From Betaproteobacteria bacterium HGW-Betaproteobacteria-11 (GTDB lineage Bacteria; Pseudomonadota; Gammaproteobacteria; Burkholderiales; Rhodocyclaceae), in contig PHCV01000011.1 of the NCBI GenBank assembly GCA_002842395.1, positions 1 through 64,000 of the forward strand: 64,000 nt of DNA, in the 5' to 3' direction. The position numbers and the translations under genes are program-made. The notes beneath the pieces were generated by a model that was not told where the DNA came from, made no database searches, and worked only from the letters and a program-made list of their open reading frames with translations. Below, piece after piece: positions 55,377 to 63,250 of this stretch. Each line of letters starts with the position of its first letter. The first letter of the stretch is position 1.

Positions 55377-56693
55377 TCAGCGGCCGCCGAGCCAGGGGGC
55401 AGGATCGAACGGCTGACCCCGATGCCTGAGTTCAAAGTATAAACCCGACTTCGCATTGCCGCCGCTATTGCCGGCGGTGGCGATCGTCTCGCCGCTCTTG
55501 ACGCGGCTGCCGACGCTGGCGAGGAGGGATTCGTTGTTGCCGTAGATCGACAGGAAGTCTTCGCCATGATCGATGATGAGGAGGTTGCCGAAGCCGCGCA
55601 GCCAGTCGGCGAACACCACGGTGCCGGCCGCCACGGCATGGACTTCGGCGCCCTCGCCGGCGCGGATGAACACGCCCCTGGCGGAAACGCCGCCCTCGCC
55701 GTGCGGGCTGCCGAAACGGCTGGCGAGCGTGCCGGCGACCGGATAGCGTAGCTTACCGCGCAAGGCGCCGAAGATGCCGATGGCGCCGGGGTCGGCATTG
55801 CGCAGGGGCGAACCGCCACGGCCCGCCTTGCTCTGCACTACCTTCGGGTCGTCGCCAGCACCGGGTTTTCCTGCGGGAACCCCGGGTGCGGAAGTCGGGG
55901 AGCGACGCGTGCGGTGCGCGGCGCGGGCGAGGCGGTCGATGAGTTGTGTCAGCCGCCGCTCGTCGCGGCGCAGACTGCCGATCTTCTGGCGCTGGGCACG
56001 GATGCGCCCCGAAAGTTCGGCCAGGATGGCGGCGCGCTGCGCCTTGCGTTTTTGCAATTGCGCCTGGCTGTCCTGCTGACGCCGTTCGATGATCGAAAGT
56101 TGCTCCCGGCGTTCGCGGGCGGCTTCGGCCAGCCGCCGTTTTTCAGCCGCCGCCGTTTGCAGTTGCTCGATCAGGCGGGCCTTGGCGCGGCCGAGCTGGG
56201 TGAGGAAATAACGGTCACGGGCGGCCTGGTTGGGATCGCGGCCGGAGAGCAGCAGCGACAGCGCCTCGCTTTCGCCGCCGGCGAACTGGCGGCCGAGCAG
56301 TTGCGCGAGTTGCCGCTGTTGCGCCTCTGTCTGCTGCGCGAGGTGTTGCGATTGTTGCTCGAGTTCGGCCAGCTGGGCTGCCACCGTGCCGCGCTCGACG
56401 GCCAGCTGGTGCAGGGTGCGGCCGACGTCGGAGATCGCCGATTCGACCGTGCGCAACTGGTCGGCCACCGCCGCTTGCGCGGCTTCGCTCTTGCCCAGGT
56501 CGCGCTGCAGGATTTCGATCCGCCCGTGCAGCCGGTTGAGTTCGCCTTTTTTGGCTTCGATCCGGGCGGCGTTGGCGGGTGAGGCGAGCGCCATGGCCAG
56601 TCCCAGGCCCAGTCCGAGCTTCAGGCCGGAATGCCAGGCGGAGAAAGCGCGGGCTTTCCCCTGCCTTCGTGCATCCCGGCCGTCGGCAATCAA
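55377..56693 (-). CDS. envC: Murein hydrolase activator EnvC
   Basis: About 438 residues with a signal peptide ([20 protein letters not shown]). Long coiled coil from about residue 48 to 260, then a LytM domain ([18 protein letters not shown] to the end). The metal-binding His/Asp of active LytM are replaced ([14 protein letters not shown]), as in E. coli EnvC, so it should activate amidases rather than cut peptidoglycan. The ending [19 protein letters not shown] matches EnvC. The start may be a few codons further in. It overlaps gpmA by four bases. Confidence 0.92.
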   Translation of the reverse strand: MIADGRDARRQGKARAFSAWHSGLKLGLGLGLAMALASPANAARIEAKKGELNRLHGRIEILQRDLGKSEAAQAAVADQLRTVESAISDVGRTLHQLAVERGTVAAQLAELEQQSQHLAQQTEAQQRQLAQLLGRQFAGGESEALSLLLSGRDPNQAARDRYFLTQLGRAKARLIEQLQTAAAEKRRLAEAARERREQLSIIERRQQDSQAQLQKRKAQRAAILAELSGRIRAQRQKIGSLRRDERRLTQLIDRLARAAHRTRRSPTSAPGVPAGKPGAGDDPKVVQSKAGRGGSPLRNADPGAIGIFGALRGKLRYPVAGTLASRFGSPHGEGGVSARGVFIRAGEGAEVHAVAAGTVVFADWLRGFGNLLIIDHGEDFLSIYGNNESLLASVGSRVKSGETIATAGNSGGNAKSGLYFELRHRGQPFDPAPWLGGR

Positions 56694-57439
56694 ACCCTGG
56701 CCTTGCCCTGATTGGCGACGGCTTGCAGGGCCGCGGCGATGGCTTCCGGATCGCCGAGATAGTAGTGGCGAAGCGGCTTCAGGTTCTCGTCCAGCTCGTA
56801 CACCAGCGGCTGCGCGGTGGGAATGTTGAGGCCGACGATGTCGCTGTCGGAAACATCATCGAGATACTTGATCAGGGCCCGGATGCTGTTGCCGTGGGCG
56901 GCAATCAGAACGTTCTTGCCGGCGCGGATCGACGGCGCGATGGTGTCGTTCCAGAAGGGCAGGACGCGGGCCACGGTGTCCTTGAGGCATTCGGTGCGCG
57001 GAAACTGTTCAGGCGGCAGATCGGCGTAGCGCGGGTCGTCCAGCGTCAGCCGCGGGTCGTCCTCGGCCAGCGGCGGCGGCGGGGTATCGTAGGCGCGGCG
57101 CCAGATCAGCACCTGCGGTTCGCCGAACTTGGCGGCGGTCTCGGCCTTGTCCAGACCTTGCAGCGCGCCATAGTGGCGCTCGTTGAGCCGCCAGGAATGG
57201 TGCACCGGAATCCACATCCGCTCCATCTCTTCCAGCACCGTCCACAAGGTCTTGATGGCGCGGCGGAGGACCGAGGTATAGGCGAGATCGAAGGCCCAGC
57301 CCTGAGCTTTCAGCAACTGGCCGGCGGCCTGCGCCTCGGCCAGGCCCTTGGCGGTGAGGCCGACATCGGTCCAGCCGGTGAAACGGTTTTCCTGGTTCCA
57401 GGTCGATTCGCCATGACGCAGCAGCACGATCTTGTACAT
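56690..57439 (-). CDS. gpmA: 2,3-bisphosphoglycerate-dependent phosphoglycerate mutase
   Basis: 249 residues from ATG 57439 ([20 protein letters not shown]). His9 is the phospho-acceptor; [20 protein letters not shown] and [19 protein letters not shown] are diagnostic for the dPGM type. It interconverts 3- and 2-phosphoglycerate. Frames upstream to 57613 are open but not conserved. Confidence 0.97.
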   Translation of the reverse strand: MYKIVLLRHGESTWNQENRFTGWTDVGLTAKGLAEAQAAGQLLKAQGWAFDLAYTSVLRRAIKTLWTVLEEMERMWIPVHHSWRLNERHYGALQGLDKAETAAKFGEPQVLIWRRAYDTPPPPLAEDDPRLTLDDPRYADLPPEQFPRTECLKDTVARVLPFWNDTIAPSIRAGKNVLIAAHGNSIRALIKYLDDVSDSDIVGLNIPTAQPLVYELDENLKPLRHYYLGDPEAIAAALQAVANQGKARV

Positions 57440-57695
57440 GAGGTTTCCTGCTCCAAAAGGCCCGATTCTAACGCGCGAGATGGGCTGCCGCCCAGTCCGG
57501 GACGCAATCCGCCGGTGGCGTGCCCCGCTGCATTTCACGTCAAGGCAGGCAGGCTCCGCTCTGGCACCGAATGCTATAGTGCTTCGGACGAATCTTGTTG
57601 CGCACGGACTCAAGAAATGGAGAAGACGATGTCATGTGGACGATGCCATGGGGCATTGGCCCGGATAAATACGCCCCTATTGTTTACGTAACAAA
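57440..57695. other. Intergenic stretch upstream of gpmA
   Basis: No gene is supported. A 24-codon plus-strand frame at 57616-57690 ([20 protein letters not shown]) has a CXXCH motif but weak start signals and no known relatives; it could be the start of a decayed small Cys-rich protein. gpmA promoter sequences must lie here but none is clear. Confidence 0.4.
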
Positions 57696-57857
57696 ATGAT
57701 TTATCAATCGCGCTATCATTTGCTGGTGGTCACCGCTAGGCGCGACCAGCTCGCCGGTAGAACTCAAGAGGAGTACGCCACGTCGATCAGACAAGCCGAG
57801 CGGCAACTTAAAGAGTTTATTGAGCGCAATCGCAACTGGAACCTCATGAGCAAGTAA
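57696..57857 (+). pseudogene. Truncated CsbD-like protein
   Basis: A 53-residue frame beginning MIYQSRYHLLVVTARRDQLA. From RRDQLAGRTQEEYATSIRQA to KEFIERN it resembles the second half of CsbD/YjbJ stress proteins (GKRDQLxGxxQExYGxxxxEAExQLxxF). The first half, including the usual NWNxxKGxxKE part, is missing, and no good ribosome binding site precedes it. It may be a decayed gene or a short divergent relative. Confidence 0.5.
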
Positions 57858-57918
57858 TTTTTGAACTGTCCGAAGGCCAAGGTTTTGATTGAGTGCATTT
57901 TTTATTTGGAGGCAAACC

Positions 57919-58425
57919 ATGAAACGAATTACCTTGAAAACGAATTGCACGTTGGTTCTTGTGATCGCTGGAATCCTGATAGCCGGTCAGGCAATCGCGG
58001 GCAAACCATCATGGGCCGGCGGTGGCAATGGCGACAAAGGCGAGAGAAGCGAACACCGGGATGGTGACGAAAGATCGCCACGCGACAATGCCGGAACTAC
58101 GGTCAGGATGAGCGAATATTTTGGCGACCGGCACCGGACAATCGCCCATGACTACTACGACGAGCAGTTTCGCCGTGGCCGCTGTCCCCCCGGATTGGCC
58201 AAGAAGCACAATGGCTGCATGCCGCCCGGCCAGGCCAGGAAGTGGGCTGTCGGCCAGCCGCTGCCGCGGGACGTGATCTATTACGCTGTGCCGCCGGCGC
58301 TCGTCGTGCAATTCGGCCGGCCGCCGACCGGGTATCGATACGTGCGAGTAGCCAGTGACATCCTCCTGATCGCGGTGGGAACGGGAATGGTGATCGATGC
58401 CATTCAGGATATGGGCAGAATGTAA
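57919..58425 (+). CDS. RcnB/CigR-like periplasmic protein
   Basis: 168 residues from ATG 57919, with GGAGG (57908-57912) before it. Signal peptide LVLVIAGILIAGQAIAG. The family core is CPPGLAKKHNGCMPPGQARK followed by VGQPLPRDVIYYAVPPAL and a C-terminal hydrophobic segment (ILLIAVGTGMVIDAIQDMG). RcnB modulates nickel/cobalt export and CigR virulence in enterics; here the role is open. The mature N-terminus is Gly, Asp and Arg rich. Confidence 0.85.
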   Translation: MKRITLKTNCTLVLVIAGILIAGQAIAGKPSWAGGGNGDKGERSEHRDGDERSPRDNAGTTVRMSEYFGDRHRTIAHDYYDEQFRRGRCPPGLAKKHNGCMPPGQARKWAVGQPLPRDVIYYAVPPALVVQFGRPPTGYRYVRVASDILLIAVGTGMVIDAIQDMGRM

Positions 58426-58625
58426 CGGAGCGTTTCTCGTATTTATATTGGTCTATTGCCCATGATGGTCGAGGTTATTTAATTCGTCATGGCCTGCTTG
58501 CATAGCATGGCGCTTGACCTCGCTCCCTTCGGTCGCTGGACGCTCCGCCATAAAGCGGCGCAGCGCCCCTGAGCTTGGACGTTGAAGCTGTAGAAAAACC
58601 CATTTTCACGCGTCGCGAGACGTAA

Positions 58626-58655
58626 AAAATGGCGCGGATTTTCCCGCGCCATTTT
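58626..58655. terminator. Bidirectional terminator-like hairpin
   Basis: A perfect 12-bp inverted repeat AAAATGGCGCGG/CCGCGCCATTTT (58626-58637, 58644-58655) with a 6-base loop. A-rich on the left and T-rich on the right, so it can terminate in both directions. It lies downstream of the minus-strand transposase remnant and downstream of the RcnB-like gene. Confidence 0.75.
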
Positions 58656-58694
58656 CATTTCATCATCTCCCACCGTGTTCCCTATCGTCCCTTC

Positions 58695-59091
58695 CTACTG
58701 CCCATACCCGTGGTGCGCCAGCTTCTCGATGTTGTGCACCAGGCAGTAGAGCTTCCACTGCCCGTCCACCTTCTTCTGTCCGCGCAGCGTGAAGCGATTC
58801 AGTCCCTTGTTGTAACGGATGTTGCCGAACACCGGCTCCACCGTCGCGAAGCGTCCGCCGTAAAGCGCCCGCCCGCGTTCCGAATCGATCGCCCGCTGCA
58901 TCCGGTCCATCACGTTGATCGCCGCCGGGTCGGCCTTGCCGCGAAAGAACATTACCTGCCGCGCCTGCGTCGTGTCCGGCTTCCTCAGGCAGTTGTCACG
59001 CAGGGTACAGGGCACACAATCGCGTAGCGCGCCCTGGAACTTGGTGCCGATCTGTCCGTTGTGGATGCAGTTCGATCCGCTCTGGCACAAT
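58695..59091 (-). pseudogene. IS1182-type transposase, C-terminal remnant
   Basis: The minus strand encodes the end of a DDE transposase: CVPCTLRDNCLRKPDTTQAR (zinc-like CXXC...C), RFATVEPVFGNIRYNKGLNR and FTLRGQKKVDGQWKLYCLVH, ending NIEKLAHHGYGQ. The N-terminal two thirds, with the first catalytic Asp, are gone; homology stops near 59091 where the heptosyltransferase gene begins on the other strand. The ORF continues to 59162 only by antisense of that gene. Confidence 0.85.
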
Positions 59092-59097
59092 GCGCGG

Positions 59098-60234
59098 ATG
59101 CCTTCACCCGCTTCTTCGCCGCCTTTTTCTCCCGCCGCCCTGCGCCGCGCCCTGGTGATCAAGCTGCGCCATCATGGCGACGTGCTGCTCGCCGCGCCGG
59201 TGCTCTCGACGCTCCGGCAGTTCGCCCCGCAGTGCGAGATCGACGCGCTGGTCTATGCCGACACCGCGCCGATGCTGGCTGGCCATCCGGCGCTCGCCGA
59301 GCTCCACCTCATCGACCGCGCCTGGAAGCGGCAAGGGCCGTTGCGCCAGGCACTGGCCGAGGCACGGCTGCTTTCCTGCCTCACGGCGCGGCGCTATGAT
59401 CTTGTCATTCATCTCTCGGTGCATACCCGTGGCGCCTGGCTGGTGCGCTTGCTGCGCCCGCGCTGGTCGGTGGCGCCGCGTTACCGACCTGGTTTCTGGG
59501 AAAACAGCTTCACCCATCTTTACCCGGCCCAGTCGCACCCCGACCGGCCCACGGTGGATACCAACCTCGACAGCCTGCGCGCGCTGGGGCTTGAGCCATC
59601 CCGGGACGAGGCGCGGGTGATCCTCGTTCCCGGCGCGGCGGCCGAGGCGAAGATGGCCGCGCTGCTGGCGGCGCACGGGTTGAGCGCGGGCGGTTTCATC
59701 CACCTGCATCCCACTTCGCGCTGGCTGTTCAAGTGCTGGCCGGCGGAGCGGGTCGCGGCACTTTCGCGGGAACTCGCCGCGCGCGGCTGGCCGCTGGTGT
59801 TCACCGCCGCGCCGGAGGAAAGGGAGCGGGCGATGATGGCGCAAATCCTTGACGAACTCGGCCGGCCCGGCGTATCCCCAACGCCGACTTTTTTCGATTT
59901 CTCGGGCCGGTTCTCGCTCAAGGAACTGGCGGCGCTCACCGCCAAAGCGCGGCTCTTCGTCGGCGTCGATTCGGCGCCGATGCACATCGCCGCCGCGATG
60001 GGCACGCCGACGGTGGCCATCTTCGGTCCCTCCGGCGAGCGCGAATGGGGGCCCTGGCAGGTCACGCAACGCATCGTCACTTCCACCGCGCATGCCTGCC
60101 GCCCCTGCGGCCGCGCCGGCTGCAACGACAGCAAGATCAGCGAATGCCTGACCACGCTGCCGGTGGCGCAGGTGCTGGCGGCGTGCGACGAGTTGCTGGC
60201 GCTGCCGGTCGCCGCGCGGAGCGCAGCGGGATGA
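59098..60234 (+). CDS. waaQ: LPS heptosyltransferase III-type (WaaQ, GT9)
   Basis: 378 residues from ATG 59098. GT9 pattern: ALVIKLRHHGDVLLAAPVLS near the start, FIHLHPTSRWLFKCWPAERV in the middle and FVGVDSAPMHIAAAMGTPTV followed by IFGPSGEREWGPW. It adds heptose (or a similar ADP-sugar) to LPS inner core. The ATG lies at the break point of a transposase remnant, so the original upstream region may have been replaced. It overlaps the next gene by four bases. Confidence 0.9.
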   Translation: MPSPASSPPFSPAALRRALVIKLRHHGDVLLAAPVLSTLRQFAPQCEIDALVYADTAPMLAGHPALAELHLIDRAWKRQGPLRQALAEARLLSCLTARRYDLVIHLSVHTRGAWLVRLLRPRWSVAPRYRPGFWENSFTHLYPAQSHPDRPTVDTNLDSLRALGLEPSRDEARVILVPGAAAEAKMAALLAAHGLSAGGFIHLHPTSRWLFKCWPAERVAALSRELAARGWPLVFTAAPEERERAMMAQILDELGRPGVSPTPTFFDFSGRFSLKELAALTAKARLFVGVDSAPMHIAAAMGTPTVAIFGPSGEREWGPWQVTQRIVTSTAHACRPCGRAGCNDSKISECLTTLPVAQVLAACDELLALPVAARSAAG

Positions 60235-61343
60235 AGATCGCCCTGGTGCGCCAAAAGTACACTCCCTACGGCGGCGCCGAGCGCTTCGTCGCGCGCGCGC
60301 TGGAGGGCCTCGTGGCACAGGGCGTCGCGGTGGAGATCATCGCCCGCCGGTGGGCGCCGACGGCCGGCGTGGCGGGCCGCCGCGTCGATCCCTTCTATCT
60401 GGGCCGCACCTGGCGCGACTGGAGCTTCGCCCGCGCCGTGCAACGCATCATCGCCGCCGGCGACTATGACCTGGTGCAAAGCCACGAGCGAATTCCCGGC
60501 TGTCATGTCTATCGCGCCGGCGACGGCGTGCATGCCACCTGGCTCGAATTGCGCGGCACGCGCGCGCCCCTTTCGCCCTGGCATCGCTACACGCTGGCCG
60601 CCGAGGCGGCGCTGTTCCGCCATCCGAATCTGCGCGCGGTGATCTGCAATTCGACGATGGTCAGGGACGACATCGCGCGGCGCTTCGAGGTTGCCACCGA
60701 GAAACTGCATGTCATCACCAATGGCGTCGATCTCGAACAGTTTCATCCGCGGCTGCGCGAGGCGCACCGGCAGGCGTTGCGGCAAAAACTCGGCGTTGGC
60801 GAGACGGCGAGGGTGGCGCTGTTCGTCGGTTCCGGCTATGCCCGCAAGGGGCTGCCGGCGTTGCTCGAGGCCTTCGCTAGCCTGGCCATGCCACGGACCG
60901 AGCTATGGGTGGTCGGCCGCGACCGGCAGGAGGCGGCGATGCAGCGGCGGGCAGAGGCGCTGCTGGGCAGTGGACGCAACTCGCGGGTGCGCTTCTTCGG
61001 CGCGCAGGAGGATGTCCGCCCGTTCTACGGTGCTGCCGACCTGTTCGTCCTGCCGACGCGCTACGACCCGTTTCCCAATGCCGTGCTCGAAGCCCTGGCC
61101 TGCGGCCTGCCGGTGATCACCACCACCACCTGCGGCGCCGCCGAGCGGGTCGGCGCCAGCCATGGCGCGGTGATTCGCGCCGGCGATGTGACCGCGCTCG
61201 GCGAGCGGCTCACGGCGCTGCTCGCGCCCGGGGTGAGCGAGGCGATGCGCGGCGCGGCGCGGGAGAGCGTCGCCGATCTCGACCTGGCGTCGATGACCCG
61301 GCGCCTGCTCGCGCTGTACCAGCACCTGCTTGCCCGCGGCTGA
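60231..61343 (+). CDS. LPS core glycosyltransferase family 4 (WaaG-like)
   Basis: 370 residues from ATG 60231 (MKIALVRQKYTPYGGAERFV). Two Rossmann domains of a GT-B enzyme; the acceptor loop is YGGAERFVARALEGL, and the donor-binding part has LFVGSGYARKGLPALLEAFA and RYDPFPNAVLEALACGLPVI with the conserved Glu. It resembles LPS glucosyltransferase WaaG. It overlaps waaQ, so the pair works on the same LPS core. Confidence 0.88.
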   Translation: MKIALVRQKYTPYGGAERFVARALEGLVAQGVAVEIIARRWAPTAGVAGRRVDPFYLGRTWRDWSFARAVQRIIAAGDYDLVQSHERIPGCHVYRAGDGVHATWLELRGTRAPLSPWHRYTLAAEAALFRHPNLRAVICNSTMVRDDIARRFEVATEKLHVITNGVDLEQFHPRLREAHRQALRQKLGVGETARVALFVGSGYARKGLPALLEAFASLAMPRTELWVVGRDRQEAAMQRRAEALLGSGRNSRVRFFGAQEDVRPFYGAADLFVLPTRYDPFPNAVLEALACGLPVITTTTCGAAERVGASHGAVIRAGDVTALGERLTALLAPGVSEAMRGAARESVADLDLASMTRRLLALYQHLLARG

Positions 61344-61390
61344 TCTCCGCGAAAACCAAAAAATAGCGGAAAGCCTTGTGAACAGGGGGG

Positions 61391-61405
61391 GCGACAACAT
61401 GTCGC
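61391..61405 (+). promoter_or_regulatory. Candidate RegA box in the alkane monooxygenase promoter
   Basis: GCGAC-AACAT-GTCGC, fitting GCGNC-N5-GNCGC. It lies 156-170 bp upstream of the bmoX ATG and its right half overlaps the candidate sigma-54 -24 element. The same pattern occurs before regB and before the TonB receptor gene. Confidence 0.55.
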
Positions 61406-61417
61406 ATTGACCTTGCA
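61402..61417 (+). promoter_or_regulatory. Possible sigma-54 promoter for bmoX
   Basis: TCGCATTGACCTTGCA aligned to TGGCACG-N4-TTGCA matches the full -12 element and three of four core bases of the -24 element (CG instead of GG). The spacing is correct. Known sMMO and sBMO operons use sigma-54 promoters, which supports it, but the -24 mismatch keeps confidence low. Transcription would start near 61428, leaving a leader of about 130 bases. Confidence 0.35.
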
Positions 61418-61560
61418 AAGGACAGGGTTAACAATCGTTCTCTCATGGGACGTTCGATTTATGCTGGCGTAACCCTGAAGTGCTGATCGCTATCGTAGTC
61501 AGCAGAAAAGAAGGCGGATTCAAGGATGAAGTGCCCTTAAACGCAACAAAGGAGGAAGTG

Positions 61561-63150
61561 ATGGGAAATAACACGGCAGTAAAACAGGCCCTGAAGGCCA
61601 ATCCCGTACCGAGTTCGGTGGATCCGCAGGAAGTCCATAAGTGGCTTCAGGATTTTACTTGGGACTTCAAGTCCAAGACGGCGAAGTACCCCACCAAGTA
61701 CGACATGGACGTTAATACACGCGAGCAGTTCAAGTTGACGGCAAAAGAGTATGCGCGCATGGAGTCGAGCAAGGAAGAGCGCCAGTACGGCACGCTGCTT
61801 GACGGGCTCGACCGCCTTGACGCGGGTAACAAGGTGCACCCGAAGTGGGGTGAGGTGATGAAACTGGTCGCCAACTTCCTGGAGACGGGTGAATACGGCG
61901 CCATCTCCGGTTCGGCTCTGCTGTGGGATACGGCCCAGTCGCCCGAGCAGCGTAATGGTTATCTGGCCCAGGTGATCGACGAAATTCGCCACGTTAACCA
62001 GACGGCTTATGTAAATTACTATTATGGCAAGCACTATTATGATCCGGCTGGCCACACCAACATGCGCCAGCTGCGGGCGATCAACCCGCTCTATCCTGGA
62101 GTCAAGCGCGCCTTCGGTGAAGGCTTCCTGGCGGGTGACGCGGTGGAGTCCTCCATCAACCTTCAGCTGGTTGCCGAGGCCTGCTTCACCAACCCGCTGA
62201 TCGTTTCGCTTACTGAGTGGGCGGCGGCCAACGGCGACGAAATCACCCCGACGGTATTCCTGTCGATTGAAACGGATGAGCTTCGCCACATGGCCAACGG
62301 CTACCAGACCATCGTCTCGATCATGAACAACCCCGAGACGATGAAGTATCTGCAAACCGATCTTGACAATGCCTTCTGGACTCAGCACAAGTTCCTCACC
62401 CCCTTCGTCGGGGTGGCGCTTGAGTACGGTTCCAAGTACAAGGTCGAGCCGTGGGTCAAGTCGTGGAACCGCTGGGTGTACGAAGACTGGGCGGGGATCT
62501 GGCTGGGTCGTCTGCAGCAGTTCGGCGTCAAATCGCCAAAGTGCCTGCCGGATGCCAAGAAGGATGCGGTCTGGGCACACCACGATCTGGCGCTGTTGGC
62601 GCTGGCCCTGTGGCCGCTTACCGGCATTCGCATGGAATTGCCCGATCAGCAAGCGATGGAATGGTTCGAAGCCAACTATCCCGGCTGGTACAACCACTAC
62701 GGCAAAATCTACGACGAATGGCGCGCTGCCGGCTTCGAAGATCCGAAATCAGGCTTCTGCGGTGCGCTCTGGCTCATGGAGCGCGGCCACGGCATCTTCG
62801 TTGATCACGCCTCCGGTCTGCCGTTCTGCCCCAGCTTGGCAAAGAGCTCCGTCAACGCCCGGTTCGCCGAGTACAACGGCAAGCGCTACTCCTTCTCCGA
62901 GCCGCATGGCGAGCGCCAGTGGCTGCTTGAGCCTGAGCGTTACGAGTTCCAGAACTTCTTCGAACAGTTCGAGGGCTGGGAGCTTTCCGATCTCGTCAAG
63001 GCGGCGGGCGGTGTCCGTAGCGACGGCAAGACGCTGATGGCGCAGCCGCATCTGCGCGATACCGACATGTGGACGCTCGATGATCTCAAGCGGATCAACT
63101 TGACCATCCCCGATCCGATGAAGATCCTCAACTGGCAACCGATCCAGTAA
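61561..63150 (+). CDS. bmoX: Soluble butane monooxygenase-type hydroxylase alpha subunit
   Basis: 529 residues from ATG 61561, with AAAGGAGGAAG just upstream; the frame is open further upstream but this start is clear. Group III soluble di-iron monooxygenase. Iron ligands: Glu111, Glu141, His144, Glu206, Glu240, His243 (DEIRH and DELRH motifs). Gate residues Thr210, Asn211, Glu237 are kept. At the positions where butane and methane monooxygenase differ it has Gly113, Thr148 (Cys in MMO), Leu279, Gln320 and Phe321, the butane type. It should hydroxylate C2-C9 alkanes with reductase and regulatory subunits encoded downstream. Confidence 0.93.
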   Translation: MGNNTAVKQALKANPVPSSVDPQEVHKWLQDFTWDFKSKTAKYPTKYDMDVNTREQFKLTAKEYARMESSKEERQYGTLLDGLDRLDAGNKVHPKWGEVMKLVANFLETGEYGAISGSALLWDTAQSPEQRNGYLAQVIDEIRHVNQTAYVNYYYGKHYYDPAGHTNMRQLRAINPLYPGVKRAFGEGFLAGDAVESSINLQLVAEACFTNPLIVSLTEWAAANGDEITPTVFLSIETDELRHMANGYQTIVSIMNNPETMKYLQTDLDNAFWTQHKFLTPFVGVALEYGSKYKVEPWVKSWNRWVYEDWAGIWLGRLQQFGVKSPKCLPDAKKDAVWAHHDLALLALALWPLTGIRMELPDQQAMEWFEANYPGWYNHYGKIYDEWRAAGFEDPKSGFCGALWLMERGHGIFVDHASGLPFCPSLAKSSVNARFAEYNGKRYSFSEPHGERQWLLEPERYEFQNFFEQFEGWELSDLVKAAGGVRSDGKTLMAQPHLRDTDMWTLDDLKRINLTIPDPMKILNWQPIQ

Positions 63151-63160
63151 GGAGATGAAC

Positions 63161-63181
63161 GCGGGCCCGGCAAGGGCCCGC
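63161..63181 (+). promoter_or_regulatory. Hairpin between bmoX and bmoY
   Basis: Perfect 8-bp GC-only stem GCGGGCCC/GGGCCCGC with loop GGCAA, 11 bases after the bmoX stop, followed by no T-run. It lies in a 100-bp gap that is otherwise AT-rich towards the bmoY ribosome binding site. Likely a 3' stabiliser or processing site that lets subunit mRNAs have different lifetimes. Confidence 0.7.
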
Positions 63182-63250
63182 GCGGAGCGCAAAACTCGAG
63201 CATTACCTGTAAAAGCTAGTTAATTACAATATCTTAAGGAGCAGACAAGT

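Noticed and set aside
57684-57950. 88-codon minus-strand frame upstream of the RcnB-like gene
   Set aside because: It runs through the ribosome binding site and start of the RcnB-like gene and opposite the CsbD-like fragment; no conserved features.
61461-61485. Second sigma-54-like site (TGGCGTAACCCTGAAGTGCT)
   Set aside because: The GG and GC elements are four bases too far apart for a sigma-54 promoter.
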